64,000 nucleotides of DNA from Methanobacteriota archaeon. Its GTDB lineage: Archaea; Thermoplasmatota; Poseidoniia; Poseidoniales; Thalassarchaeaceae. Below are positions 8,087 through 18,300 of this stretch, piece after piece. The notes under the pieces were generated by a model that had not been told where the DNA came from, did no database searches, and was given only the letters and a program-made list of their open reading frames with translations. Numbering within the stretch: the stretch's first letter is position 1; each line of letters opens with the position of its first letter. Location: NCBI GenBank assembly GCA_002727275.1, contig PBWO01000034.1, positions 43,785-107,784 on the forward strand. The letters are read 5' to 3'. Position numbers and translations under genes: made by a program.

Positions 8087-8989
8087 TTGGGCTCTGAATA
8101 AATCCAACCTTCCATCATTCGTGATGACACTATCTCCTAAAAGTGCAATTCCAACGTCTCTTCGTTGCACTATTTGAGACTTCCAAGCATCTCCGAATCC
8201 ATCATGCCTCCAGCCAGTCCAGTGCCATCCTCCATCAGAAAATCGCGTATCGAATACGGGACCAGGGGTCTTTACCAGTTGAGGTATAGAATGCAAATTA
8301 TCCAACAATCCGACATCACCGTTTTCAAGCATGAGGAACGAACCCCCCACTTCGCTATATTTTACTCCCGCCAAAGGACCGGTAAGAGGGACAACATGAC
8401 TGGAAATGAACGATCCATCCTCCGCATCTAGTAAAGTCACAGCTCCCGATCGTGACCATAGTGAGATTCCATCTGCGCATTCAGTACACGACACTAGCGT
8501 ATCCGAGTACTGGAACTTCTGCCGCCCGAGCCATTCTGGATATGGAGCCCTCCACAACTCCTCTGCAAACTCATTGATCATGTAGACGCCTCTATTCAGG
8601 GTCGCGAAAACTGCTCCCTTCGTAACGCGTGTGAGTGCCATGGGTTCCGCATCAAGGCGCCTCGACCATGTGGAGGAAGCGGGCATCAGCACCTCAGCAT
8701 CAGAAACTTCCCTGAGATGCTGCCTACTACCGCCATCTTCCCATTTTCCGTCTAAGGACAATGCAGCCATCCTAGCTTCTCTTAACTCCTGATCAACCCA
8801 AGTCCCAATCCATGATTCCCCAATAACAACTCCTCCTGAGATGTTTGCAGGAAATGGAGTGACAGGCTCGTGCAGTGGATTACCATTCGAATCTATTCTG
8901 AGCAACTCACCTGAGCACCCGGACAGCACATTCACTCTTTTACTCTGGTCAACCCTCATCGGCTGGAAGTCATACCGGACCCCTTGCAC
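8078..8989 (-). CDS. Uncharacterised beta-propeller-like protein
   Basis: A 303-residue protein of unknown function beginning at GTG. The sequence repeats short segments of about 40 residues with an aromatic/glycine pattern (GAVFATLNRGVYMINEFAEELW, GISLWSRSGAVTLLDAEDG, FLMLENGDVGLLDNL) resembling PQQ- or WD-type propeller blades. No signal peptide or membrane helix is seen, so it is probably cytosolic. It is convergent with and overlaps S27ae by 9 bp, and is divergent from the DTD2 gene with only a 32-bp gap. Function cannot be assigned; the propeller call rests on pattern only. Confidence 0.6.
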   Translation of the reverse strand: MQGVRYDFQPMRVDQSKRVNVLSGCSGELLRIDSNGNPLHEPVTPFPANISGGVVIGESWIGTWVDQELREARMAALSLDGKWEDGGSRQHLREVSDAEVLMPASSTWSRRLDAEPMALTRVTKGAVFATLNRGVYMINEFAEELWRAPYPEWLGRQKFQYSDTLVSCTECADGISLWSRSGAVTLLDAEDGSFISSHVVPLTGPLAGVKYSEVGGSFLMLENGDVGLLDNLHSIPQLVKTPGPVFDTRFSDGGWHWTGWRHDGFGDAWKSQIVQRRDVGIALLGDSVITNDGRLDLFRAQSL

Positions 8990-9021
8990 GCCAACCGCTC
9001 ACGCACTCTGCGCTTGAAGGT

Positions 9022-9990
9022 GTGGCTAGGGAGATTATACGAGTGCCCCCATCGCGAGACATGGTCACGCTGCTTCTGGCTTCGTCTCAAGACAATGCAT
9101 CTGTCAATCTGCATCGCGCCATGCTCGAATTAGGAGGATGGTCGAAGCCAACCAACCTTCCTCACGGAACTATGCACCAACACATTTCCCGCGACGTCCA
9201 TCTACTACTCATTGAAGAGTTACACATCCATGCGGACGGAATCGATTCAATCCATGAGGAAAATGCAGATTGCGAAATTGAAGAGGTTTTGATACTCTCA
9301 AGACACGTTTCGGCGACAAATACTCCCGCACTGACTCTTCACGCAATCGGAATTCCAGGTGAGACGCCTCATGGAGAAGAGGGTCAGGCTGGAGGGACAA
9401 AAGGGACAGTAGTGCCGCCTTCACCTAGGTTCGCTTCTCTATTCAGAGGGATGCTGGCAGAAGGTAAGTCTCGTGGACTCGATTCAGAATATGACCTGAC
9501 TCTGGAGACGACTCATCACGGACCGGTTCTATCCAAACCAACTCTATACATCGAGATTGGCTCGACAGAGGACCAGTGGAACAGTAAGGAAGCAGGAGAC
9601 GCATGGGCTAGCGTAATTTCGGACAATCTCGGTCTAGACGAATCTGTGCCAATTTCATGGCGAGAAGGCGAGGATGTCATGATTGGCTTAGGAGGCGGCC
9701 ACTATGCCCCTAGGCACAAGGCGGTATTATCGGATTCAGAGTTATGGGTAGGACACATATTGGCGAATTACGCTCTTCCTTTTGAGAATCCAGAAGAAGG
9801 AAAAGAGCCTATGGGAGCATGGAAGCATGCGATCCGAACCTCAGTTGAATCCACAATGTCAGCATTCCCGGGGGGTCAGTTGTTCGCGCATCTCGATAGG
9901 AAGTCGTTCAAGGGCTGGCAGCGAACTGCGATTCTGAGCCTTTTGGAAGAGTTGGAAGTGCCAGTCAGACGAGGAAAAGAGCTGAGTTGA
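9022..9990 (+). CDS. dtdA: D-aminoacyl-tRNA deacylase, archaeal type (DTD2)
   Basis: A 322-residue protein starting at GTG. It has the signature of the archaeal/plant DTD2 family: TTHHGPVLSKPTLYIEIGS near residue 170 and MIGLGGGHYAPRH near residue 220, the histidines being the zinc/active-site residues. The enzyme hydrolyses D-amino acids (and in plants aldehyde-modified amino acids) mischarged on tRNA, recycling the tRNA. It is followed after about 40 bp by proline dehydrogenase on the same strand. Length is slightly above the usual 270-280 residues. Confidence 0.92.
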   Translation: MAREIIRVPPSRDMVTLLLASSQDNASVNLHRAMLELGGWSKPTNLPHGTMHQHISRDVHLLLIEELHIHADGIDSIHEENADCEIEEVLILSRHVSATNTPALTLHAIGIPGETPHGEEGQAGGTKGTVVPPSPRFASLFRGMLAEGKSRGLDSEYDLTLETTHHGPVLSKPTLYIEIGSTEDQWNSKEAGDAWASVISDNLGLDESVPISWREGEDVMIGLGGGHYAPRHKAVLSDSELWVGHILANYALPFENPEEGKEPMGAWKHAIRTSVESTMSAFPGGQLFAHLDRKSFKGWQRTAILSLLEELEVPVRRGKELS

Positions 9991-10032
9991 CTCTCGCAAT
10001 TGTGAAGTCTTGTCCAGCCTTCCAGAGTATAG

Positions 10033-11010
10033 ATGAGACTGTTCGGACAGTTGGTAGTCGGCTTGATGCCTATTACTCCAAAGGCTTTCATCCGGTGGGT
10101 CTCAAAGAGATATGTCGCAGGCTCAGACATGCAAAGTGCGATTTCTCTGATGCGTGAAATGAGCGACGAGGGGGCCTGTTTCACGGTCGATGTTCTGGGG
10201 GAGGAAATCAGTTCAATGGTGGAGGCCGAATTCTTCATTGAAGAGTACTCGACGCTAATAGATTCGATAATTGAAAACAATCTAGATGCGAACATCTCAA
10301 TCAAACCAACTGCATTCGGTCTGCTGATTGACCCGGATGCTGCTATGTCTAACATCGAGGCTCTAGTCAGGAAGGCAGCACAGCACAATATGTTCGTTCG
10401 CTTGGACATGGAGGATCACAGACTCACTGATTCAACAATCGATGTTTGCACCGCTATGCACGAGAAAGGCCTCCTCAATATCGGAGTAGTATTGCAGGGC
10501 AGACTAATGCGAACTTTATCCGACATCAGCGATATTTGTGCTGCTACTGGTAAGAACACTGATTTCAGAATCTGTAAAGGAATATACCTAGAGCCTGAGA
10601 ACATTGCGCACACGAAATACTGGGAAATCGTGCATGGCACTAACGATGCCATAGATGCCATGCTTGACTCGGGGGCCTATACTGCCATCGCATCACATGA
10701 CAACCCAGTCATTGCCCACTCTCTGGTAGCTCTGAAGAGTCGAGACATGGGCCCTGGGAAACCCGACCCAAGACACTCAGAATCGCCCGAATTATCTGCG
10801 GGTAAGGGGCCCGGATACGAGTTCCAGTTTCTCCTTGGAGTAAGGGGTGATGTCAGACGTAAACTCTCAGAGCAAGGACATACGACAAGAGTCTACGTTC
10901 CATACGGCACCAAGTGGTATGAGTACAGCATGCGCCGACTCAGAGAGAATCCCGAAATCGCCTTCCATGTGACCAAGGCGCTTCTAATGCCATGGACCAA
11001 CAAGCGCTAG
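10033..11010 (+). CDS. Proline dehydrogenase
   Basis: A 325-residue FAD-dependent proline dehydrogenase (PRODH/PutA TIM-barrel domain), which oxidises proline to pyrroline-5-carboxylate. Diagnostic segments are DAMLDSGAYTAIASHD and the C-terminal block YEFQFLLGV ... RVYVPYGTKWYEYSMRRL, in which YxxRRxxE-type residues bind substrate and flavin. It is the stand-alone single-domain form, of the usual length of about 300 residues. No P5C dehydrogenase gene is next to it. It is 42 bp downstream of dtdA, possibly in one transcript, and convergent with the zinc protein gene. Confidence 0.93.
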   Translation: MRLFGQLVVGLMPITPKAFIRWVSKRYVAGSDMQSAISLMREMSDEGACFTVDVLGEEISSMVEAEFFIEEYSTLIDSIIENNLDANISIKPTAFGLLIDPDAAMSNIEALVRKAAQHNMFVRLDMEDHRLTDSTIDVCTAMHEKGLLNIGVVLQGRLMRTLSDISDICAATGKNTDFRICKGIYLEPENIAHTKYWEIVHGTNDAIDAMLDSGAYTAIASHDNPVIAHSLVALKSRDMGPGKPDPRHSESPELSAGKGPGYEFQFLLGVRGDVRRKLSEQGHTTRVYVPYGTKWYEYSMRRLRENPEIAFHVTKALLMPWTNKR

Positions 11011-11011
11011 T

Positions 11012-11611
11012 CTAATTGATTGGGTGCAAGTAAATTCGGCGAAGGTCGGAAGCTGCCCTAGTCCCTCTGAGAGTTCTGCCCTTGCCAGTGTGTAGGGCCC
11101 TGATTCGCCAACGCCTACCTTCTACTTCGATTACATTGCCACAAGAGAACTCCTGTTCGGGACTGCACTCTAATGCTCCAGAAGAACTCTCTTCGCCATC
11201 TGTCATAGTGATTCTGACCGTGACCCTATCTCGGCGCACAGCCCAAGCAGCTTTGATTTCTGTGACAGGCAAGGACTTTCGGGGTCGAGAGGCGGCACCG
11301 TCAATCCTAGATATCTCCCAGTGAGCAGAGTCCCATTCGAAAACCTCTCCCACAGCTAGAAACTCGTCTTCGTCAACCTCAATTTCTGCGGCTCTGCTTG
11401 AAGCGCCCTCTGAAAGAGTGAAGCCCAGCTTCACTGCTTTGGGCGGACGCATGACGATTGTCTGGACCTTGCCACATTCCAAGCATCTGGCTAGCACATC
11501 GACCCCACTTCCACGAGGAGTCCTACGGAGCTCTTCATGCTCGGTGGTCTGAGCGCAATTAATGCACTCTGCTGATTGTGGTCCCGCATCATCATCAAGA
11601 CCGTCTGTCAT
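11012..11611 (-). CDS. HVO_0476-family zinc finger protein
   Basis: A 199-residue protein beginning at ATG 11611; an in-frame GTG at 11635 is an alternative. Near the N-terminus CINC and, after about 28 residues, CLEC form a four-cysteine zinc site. The rest is predicted beta-rich (VGEVFEWDSAHWEISRID, GNVIEVEGRRWRIRALHTGKG), with two SH3/OB-like repeats, as in the euryarchaeal HVO_0476 zinc-finger family. The function of that family is not established. It abuts the convergent proline dehydrogenase gene with a 1-bp gap. Confidence 0.75.
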   Translation of the reverse strand: MTDGLDDDAGPQSAECINCAQTTEHEELRRTPRGSGVDVLARCLECGKVQTIVMRPPKAVKLGFTLSEGASSRAAEIEVDEDEFLAVGEVFEWDSAHWEISRIDGAASRPRKSLPVTEIKAAWAVRRDRVTVRITMTDGEESSSGALECSPEQEFSCGNVIEVEGRRWRIRALHTGKGRTLRGTRAASDLRRIYLHPIN

Positions 11612-11686
11612 GTGTCTTCGGCAGTCGTCGTCCACTTGAAACCATCCAATGCGATGATTGAATAGAAGTCGCCCAGAGCAGACACC

Positions 11687-12478
11687 GTGTCTGCCGTAGA
11701 TGGAGGATTCGGACTCCCCCAGATGTCAGAGGAAGAGATGTTCTCATTACTACTCTCCGAGGATGCTGATAGAGACGATTCCGAACCGGCGATTGCAGCA
11801 GGAATAGGAGAGCAGATGCTGCACATGAGCCTGCGTCCACTACCGCGTTCAATGCGAACTCGAATCAGAGATATTTCGGGTAGAATTCCTGCGAAGAATG
11901 CAGTATTGATTGGAGGTGGAATTGGGCATCTTTCAGCTTGGTTACTCGATTTGTGGTGCGGCGACCCTGCGAATCTCCCTGAAATCCCTCCATCTAGGCC
12001 GGACAGTTTCCGTATCGTTGAGCCCGGGGGAAAATTCGGAGTAATTATTGACAGACTCATCAGGAGACACGGAGCGGAAGGCTGGACACAGATTATCCAG
12101 ATGCCTTGGAATGAATTGGCTGCCGAAGCAGCCACGTGGTCGGCAGCAACTGCGGCACTTCCGCAAAATGCCAAACCATCTCCTTTGCCTCTGCCAATCG
12201 ACCTCGTGGTTGTCGATGTTCCAGAGGATGAGAGGGCTACGACAGCGAGATCTGCCTTCGACCTACTCTCTGCAGGAGGAGTTCTATTGGTGCAGGAGCC
12301 TGAGGTTCCCACGGGAGATGTCGGGGTAGCCGATTCACCTTCAGAGATGACTTCCGCTCAGAAGAAGGTGGAATCTTTCAATCAATGGATATCTTTTGTC
12401 AAGCATGTCAGTGACAATCATTCCCTAGGATTCGTAGAACTGACCGGAGGAACTCTCGCAGTACTCCGTCGAACCTGA
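11687..12478 (+). CDS. SAM-methyltransferase-like Rossmann protein
   Basis: A 263-residue protein starting at GTG. The pattern AVLIGGGIGHLSAWLLDL, then FRIVEPGGKFGVIIDRLI, then IDLVVVDVP and GGVLLVQEP fits the motif I, II, IV and V arrangement of class I methyltransferases: glycine-rich loop, acidic end of strand 2, active-site strand 4 and the following strand. The substrate is unknown and no characteristic catalytic motif is visible, so methyltransferase is a fold-level call. It is divergent from the HVO_0476-type gene. Its last 61 bp overlap the end of the convergent subtilase gene, a larger overlap than elsewhere in the window. Confidence 0.55.
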   Translation: MSAVDGGFGLPQMSEEEMFSLLLSEDADRDDSEPAIAAGIGEQMLHMSLRPLPRSMRTRIRDISGRIPAKNAVLIGGGIGHLSAWLLDLWCGDPANLPEIPPSRPDSFRIVEPGGKFGVIIDRLIRRHGAEGWTQIIQMPWNELAAEAATWSAATAALPQNAKPSPLPLPIDLVVVDVPEDERATTARSAFDLLSAGGVLLVQEPEVPTGDVGVADSPSEMTSAQKKVESFNQWISFVKHVSDNHSLGFVELTGGTLAVLRRT

Positions 12479-13713
12479 ATCGTCTCACTCACTTCCCCTT
12501 CAATAACAGGTTGCATGGGATTCGAGATTTCTACCATCGAGGAAGAGGTGTTTCCTAATGATTCGAGCAACAAATCAACCCTAAGAAGTCCGTATCCATA
12601 ATGGTCATCATGCTCGCTCTGACCTTCTTTCATCTGCGAATTCCCACTGATTAAATCCTTCATCTGAGCTACCGCTCCAGGCCCACCTGCATCGCCTTCA
12701 CGCTGTAATTCAGGATGTTCTTCCAGTATCAGGGACAAAGCACCAGAAACCCACGCAGTAGATGCAGAAGTCCCACTGGACCAACCCCACCATGAGCCCG
12801 AACTCAATCCTCCTGCCAACAGAATTGGAACTTCGTGTCCTGGTGCGACGACTTCCGGTTTCTTGTCTGGATCGCTTCTCGGGAAGATTGGGTTGGGCCA
12901 GATTCTGCCGTCGTTGTCACCTTGTGAGCTGCCCATCCAAATTGCACCCGTGCGAGTTACTCCTCCGACACAGATTACATCCTCAACTGAGCCAGGAGAT
13001 TCGACATCTCCATCATCATCCTCGCCATCGTTCCCCGCAGCAGCCACTACATACACTCCCTGGTTGATTGCATCTTCGACCGCTTCCTCCAGAGCATCAG
13101 TGGTGAAAAGACCAGACCCGAATCCTTGTGCGCCCCCTAGACTCAGAGAAATAACATCTGCCTGACTGGCCACACACCAGTCTACAGACTCGGCAATATT
13201 TTCATCATTGCCAATGCCCTGGTCATCTATCGCTTTAGCGACTAGCAAGCTTACCCCTGGAGCATTACCTGTCAAACCATCTTCAGCAACAATGATTCCA
13301 GCCATCGCCGTCCCATGTCCTTCATCATCGTAGGGAGAATCCGAATTGCCTATTGCATCATGCCACCCTACAAGATTCATCTTCTGCAAATCGCGATGGT
13401 CGGAATCAATTCCTGAATCGACTATACACAGCACCACTCCTGTACCATCTCCAGAAACAGCATCTACTCCTGTCATGTCTCTATACTCGTCTTCCCAGGT
13501 CAGTAATGCAGAAGGCGGCCCACCAATCGTTATGTTTGCAGCCTGAGAGATAATCCATAGGCCTGCAATGGCTAAACTCAGTAGAACAATCAATCCTGCA
13601 GAAACCCCAATGACTAGTTTCAGAGAATCCCCTTGTCCACTTTTCGATTCCGAATAGTCAAGCAACTCGTTTTCAAAACCATTATCTGCGTCAATATCCA
13701 CTTCATCTGACAA
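12418..13713 (-). CDS. Membrane-anchored subtilisin-like serine protease (S8)
   Basis: A 431-residue subtilase. A short acidic N-terminus is followed by one membrane helix (about residues 32-57, LKLVIGVSAGLIVLLSLAIA), so the catalytic domain should face outside. The triad is visible: Asp99 in VDSGID, His133 in GHGTAMAG and Ser316 in SGTSAST, with the oxyanion Asn228 in AAAGND. There is no obvious propeptide between the helix and the catalytic domain. Subtilases of this kind are thought to let Marine Group II cells use extracellular protein. The gene lies 17 bp downstream of the membrane/zinc-ribbon gene, probably in the same transcript. Confidence 0.93.
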   Translation of the reverse strand: MSDEVDIDADNGFENELLDYSESKSGQGDSLKLVIGVSAGLIVLLSLAIAGLWIISQAANITIGGPPSALLTWEDEYRDMTGVDAVSGDGTGVVLCIVDSGIDSDHRDLQKMNLVGWHDAIGNSDSPYDDEGHGTAMAGIIVAEDGLTGNAPGVSLLVAKAIDDQGIGNDENIAESVDWCVASQADVISLSLGGAQGFGSGLFTTDALEEAVEDAINQGVYVVAAAGNDGEDDDGDVESPGSVEDVICVGGVTRTGAIWMGSSQGDNDGRIWPNPIFPRSDPDKKPEVVAPGHEVPILLAGGLSSGSWWGWSSGTSASTAWVSGALSLILEEHPELQREGDAGGPGAVAQMKDLISGNSQMKEGQSEHDDHYGYGLLRVDLLLESLGNTSSSMVEISNPMQPVIEGEVSETIQVRRSTARVPPVSSTNPRE

Positions 13714-13730
13714 ATGACCACCTTAGGATA

Positions 13731-14897
13731 TTACCATGCTTCAGGTCTACTGAAGTGACTCACTACTGTGGTGTTAGATTTACAACTTGGGCATTCAATT
13801 CTGATAGGAAGGGCTGAGTCACACTCAGGGCATTTGGTTCCTGGCTTACCCGAGCCGGAACAACTCTCCGAGCAAGGCACCTCTATTCGGCCCCCGTCGT
13901 GTCTGGCTGCCGGAGTACTGCCCGAACATATCGGGCACTTGCCCTGCTCAGCCTCTTGGACGGGCTCAGGTGCGTCTCCAGATACTTCTCTAGCTCTAAC
14001 TGATTGGATCCTATCTTCTGCATCTCCAAGCATGAATTGAGGATACCAAAGCACGTGAACCAATAACACAGATGCAAAGAATCCTGTAATTACGAATATC
14101 GCAACTAGTAGATTGCTATAATCTTCGATAGGTGGTCTTTGAGCAATGGCGTGTGCACCAGACCACGACATCAGGTTAATCATAATCATCCATGCACCTA
14201 GGGCAAGACTCCATACTCTCAGACTATGGTCTCTCCAAGCCTTCTGTACCACACGTGGGTCCGGATGTGCATGCCTCTCTTGCACATGAATATCCCTAGT
14301 CTCAATGACCGCTCGATGTACGACAACTATTGCCAGGAAGAACAAAATCAGATTCGACATTACTAGCGTAGCCCAATCTCCTATGGTCGTTGAACTGGGG
14401 AAGTCGGGTTTATCGGAATGAGCACTAATGGAGCCCAACTGAACCACAATCATACCTAGCCAAAGATAAACTAGATTTTCTCTCATTATCGGATATTTTC
14501 CCCACATAGTGATGAAGACGCCAGTCCATGCAATCAGAGAAAGCAAAGCCATCATGAGAGATAGATCAGAGAGATTCCTAAAACCAGTTAGTCCGAATCT
14601 ATTGTAATCTCCCCCAGTTGCAAGCTCTCCAATACCGAGGTCCCATGAGCCCAATACCAGTGCAATGAAGGCCAATCCAATGCTAGTCAATTCTCCGATA
14701 TTCCATCTCCTTCGAATCATAGTTAGATGGAAAATAGAATCCTCTCTAATGACATCCAAGAATGCCAAACGCTCATCTTTTTCAGATAGCCGAAAACCCA
14801 ACTCTATGTCAGTTAGGCGGAAGGACTCAATTCCATTGCCGACCACATCCGGACTGTCACTGCCGCCCTCGCCCACGACAACCCCGAATAGAGGCAC
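13731..14897 (-). CDS. Multi-spanning membrane protein with C-terminal zinc ribbons
   Basis: A 388-residue protein starting at GTG. After a soluble N-terminus of about 70 residues there are about six hydrophobic segments between residues 70 and 300. The C-terminal 80 residues carry several cysteine pairs: CPIC, CSESCSGSG, CPEC and CPSC, consistent with two zinc ribbons on the cytoplasmic side. No family is recognised. It precedes the subtilase gene by 17 bp on the same strand, so a shared role at the membrane is possible but unsupported. Confidence 0.6.
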   Translation of the reverse strand: MPLFGVVVGEGGSDSPDVVGNGIESFRLTDIELGFRLSEKDERLAFLDVIREDSIFHLTMIRRRWNIGELTSIGLAFIALVLGSWDLGIGELATGGDYNRFGLTGFRNLSDLSLMMALLSLIAWTGVFITMWGKYPIMRENLVYLWLGMIVVQLGSISAHSDKPDFPSSTTIGDWATLVMSNLILFFLAIVVVHRAVIETRDIHVQERHAHPDPRVVQKAWRDHSLRVWSLALGAWMIMINLMSWSGAHAIAQRPPIEDYSNLLVAIFVITGFFASVLLVHVLWYPQFMLGDAEDRIQSVRAREVSGDAPEPVQEAEQGKCPICSGSTPAARHDGGRIEVPCSESCSGSGKPGTKCPECDSALPIRIECPSCKSNTTVVSHFSRPEAW

Positions 14898-14947
14898 CGA
14901 ATAAGGGACGCGCTAGTTGAGGACTGCGGATGCACGAACAAGAAAGG

Positions 14948-15033
14948 TGGCGCCGAGAGGGAGATTTGAACTCCCGAGGGAAAATCCCACATGATTTCCA
15001 GTCATGCGCAATACCGGGCTATGCGATCTCGGC
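14948..15033 (-). tRNA. tRNA-Ser (anticodon GGA)
   Basis: On the minus strand the acceptor GCCGAGA pairs with TCTCGGC. The anticodon stem CATGA/TCATG encloses the loop CTGGAAA with anticodon GGA; the T arm has GTTCAAAT, and there is a long variable arm (TGGGATTTTCCCTC) typical of tRNA-Ser. Discriminator G is followed by an encoded CCA at 14948-14950. No intron is visible. Confidence 0.96.
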
Positions 15034-15136
15034 TGGCAGCCCTACGAGTAACAATCCCGACTTGAGTTTGTTGATGGATAAAGCATCCAAGTCCCATCGT
15101 AGCGATTAAATCAGCCCCATCGATGGAAGGCCTGCC

Positions 15137-15211
15137 GCCACTGTGGCTTAGGGGTATAGCGTCGCCTTGGTAAGGCGAAGGTCGGGGGTTCAATTCCCCC
15201 CAGTGGCTCCA
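15137..15211 (+). tRNA. tRNA-Thr (anticodon GGT)
   Basis: Acceptor GCCACTG pairs with CAGTGGC; the anticodon stem TCGCC/GGCGA encloses TTGGTAA with anticodon GGT; the T arm is GGGGG-TTCAATT-CCCCC. Discriminator T and an encoded CCA (15209-15211) follow. A TATA-like GATTAAATC at 15103-15111 lies at the right distance upstream. It is divergent from tRNA-Ser. Confidence 0.96.
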
Positions 15212-15255
15212 TTTAATTCAACAATAATTACAATGAGAATATACATCCAAATGAG

Positions 15256-15272
15256 TCTGTTCGTAGAACAGA
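15256..15272. promoter_or_regulatory. 17-bp perfect 7-3-7 palindrome, possible operator
   Basis: TCTGTTC-GTA-GAACAGA is a perfect inverted repeat with 7-bp arms. It lies 11 bp upstream of the TATA-like box at 15284-15289 that serves the second giant surface-protein gene. It shares arm length, spacer GTA, and TC/GA ends with the palindrome before the first giant surface-protein gene. Confidence 0.45.
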
Positions 15273-15282
15273 ACCAATTCAT

Positions 15283-15289
15283 TCATAAT
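15283..15289 (+). promoter_or_regulatory. TATA-like box for the second giant surface-protein gene
   Basis: TCATAAT is centred about 26 nt upstream of ATG 15312, so transcription probably starts at the initiation codon (leaderless mRNA). This also supports ATG 15312 over the in-frame ATG at 15288. Confidence 0.45.
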
Positions 15290-15311
15290 GCACCTAAACC
15301 CACGTGACAAC

Positions 15312-18300
15312 ATGCCAGCCGAGCGGAAGACAGTTGCGAGTTTACTCGTACTGCTAATTTTGATTGCACCATTGACAACAGCGGACACAGCCTCATGGGA
15401 TGGTCCGACTAGTGTGAATACCCAGGGGGGGACTGCTACAATCCAAGGATTCGAAGTCCCCGGAAATGCCACCGTATTAGATGCATGGTTACATGTTTCT
15501 GATTCTCCGATGGCAGGGTCTACCATCGCAACAACTGTATGGGATCAAGATGTAATTGTCAATGGAACGTTGACTGGCACAACTACAGATCTAATCTCGG
15601 GACAGTTGTCCTTAGAAGATGACATGACTCTATCTCAGATTACCGACTTAGACATTGGAAATTACACGATTGACCTGAATGGCAGGTACACTGCAGGGCC
15701 GGTCCCTCTCGTAATGACAGAGTTTGAACTTGCAAATGGGTATTCTCCGCATTCTCATTGCAACAATCTGACCGGATACAATCTCAGTGCAGGTTTTGAC
15801 GAGGATAACAGTGGCGGGTTAACTGGCGCAGAAATCGCCTCGTCGCATTATCTCTGTCAAACCAGTCATGTTGTCCAGGGGGGCAATGGGAGAGTGGCAA
15901 ATGGTACTCTGGTCAACGGTAGTTTCAGCTCTTCTACGACCACAATACCTGCCGGTAATTCTACCTGTTCTGAGGGCGGAATTGTGCTTACATACGGCAA
16001 TGACTACGGATTATACTACGACGACAACTACGCACTCAATGCGACTGAAGTTGACGGCGAGTTAATTTTCTGTAATCGCCCAGTTCACTGGTTTGCCACC
16101 AATCTGGAGTTGAATGGAACTATCTTAGGATCCGAGCAGACCCTGCCTCATGGAGTAGTACCCTCTCGTGCTAGTGAGGGCAAGATTGTAGTCGGCACTA
16201 ATCCCGGAACTCCTTTCCCTGCAGACACTGATGCATGGTTCTCATTCCCTGTTGCTGTTCAATTAGCCAGCAAACAAGTCAATTACGACCTGTCCTATGA
16301 TATCTGGCATCATCTGGATGGCAGTGAAGCAGGAGCATGGCTTGAGTATCGAACTAGAACTGCAGCAGGCTATGGAGATTGGACTTGGATTCAGCCTGAT
16401 GGCGGATATCCTTACTCCATCTCTCATGCGAACCTATCTGTAAATGGAGCACCATCGGGTGCACTACCGGTCTACAGTGGAACAGGACACAGCGGTTGGA
16501 TTTCAGACTCACTAAACCTCTCAACCATTCCTGGAATGTCTAATGACTCCGTGAATGAACTGAAATTCAGATTTAGGGTTTGGACTTCTGAAGACTCTGA
16601 CCTACGCCCAGGTGTTTTCATCGACAACATCTTGGTTCACAACGATGGTTCTGGAGGCGCAGTTTGGCATCATGGATGCGACAGGAATGGATACCACTAC
16701 CAACCATATGGCACGAATCAGTGTAGATATTCGAACAACGTAATTGGTAGTCTACAGACCCAAGTCAATCTCACATCTGTAACTGACATGATATTCACTC
16801 TCCATTGGGATCTAGAGGGCTCATCATGGGACAATCTCTGCATCGAACTTTCGAACAATGGCGGCACATCTTGGACAGATATTAGCTCTACAGGAGGCTC
16901 GCCCACTACCACTCAATGCAGGTCTCGTTCCGGTAATATACCCGGTAGTGGATATACCGATATGAGTGGAATTACTCATACAGATGACTCTGGGGGGCCG
17001 GTCGATATTTCTGTGTCCGTGCCTGCCACACATCGGGTTGCGAATGCTCAACTCAGATTTGTAGTTCAGACTGACGCCTCTGTACAATATGGGGGATCCT
17101 CAACCACTGACCCCGATGGTCGTGAGGGACTTACTGTATATTCTTTCAAAGGGCTCGCTGCTAGCGGCGCTCAATTATTCCACACCGAGATAGGCTCAGT
17201 CACTGCTAATACATATGCAACTGGAGTCAATGAATGGCGTTTGTTGACATTGAATTCAGGCTACTACAGCAAAGTCTTCGGCTTTGAGGACTCTGATGCT
17301 TCGGATCCAGAAGCCGACGATGCGCCTGGTTTCCAGAGAGGCACCAATGTGAATAATTGCGGAATGACGACTTGCAAATTCATTCTGGATCATTATTCTG
17401 ATACAGACGACGAATTTGGCCCAACTAGTGCCAGTTCTTTCCCCTATGCTTACGCTATCGGCGGTGAAGGAACGATGACCTCAGTAATCAGCAACGCATA
17501 CCTAATGACTCCGACCTACAGTGTACCAGATACAGGACTTACAGAGTTTGTATTCGATCACTGGATTTGTATGAATTACTACACTTACATCGGAGGTGCT
17601 ATCTTCATGCAGGTAAATGGAGGCTCTTGGCAGCATTATGATCCAGGAACTTACACTACTACGATGTACACTTTTGCGAGTACTACCGTCCTCGATGGAC
17701 TGGGCATTTGGACTACGGTCCATTGCGGAGTCGATAATTTCGAAACTGTTGCTATCGACCTATCTCCTTGGAGGGGCGATGACGTTAGATTCAGATTCAT
17801 TGCTGCAGCCAAGTATTCTGACGATGACTCCGGATGGTTCATCGACAACATCGGACTCAGACAGGCCAACTTCAGTTCACCTGGAACTTGGATTAGTGAT
17901 GAATTCCAGCTGGGCCAGCAAGATCGGTTTGACTACGGAATCATCGAAGTCACAGGTACTGCAGATGATTATGCAAACAATACTCTGACAGGCACCCTAA
18001 TGGATGCAAATACTATGGCACCTATTCCGGGGTATTCTGGAGTTGATTTCCCAATTAGCCTAGCCGGTTTAGATGTGGACACTCACTCTCAACTGAGGCT
18101 TCAACTGGATCTTGATACTCAAAATCCCGTCTCTACTCCAACAGTCGAGGAAATCAGAATTGGAGGGTCCAGAATCTTATCTTCAGCTATGGGGGGACTA
18201 AATGGATGGGACATTTCTAACGGAATCGAGGTCATCGACGGAGCTCTAAATGCTACTTCTATTTCTGGAACAATTACTTCTGAATACATACATTCTCAGA

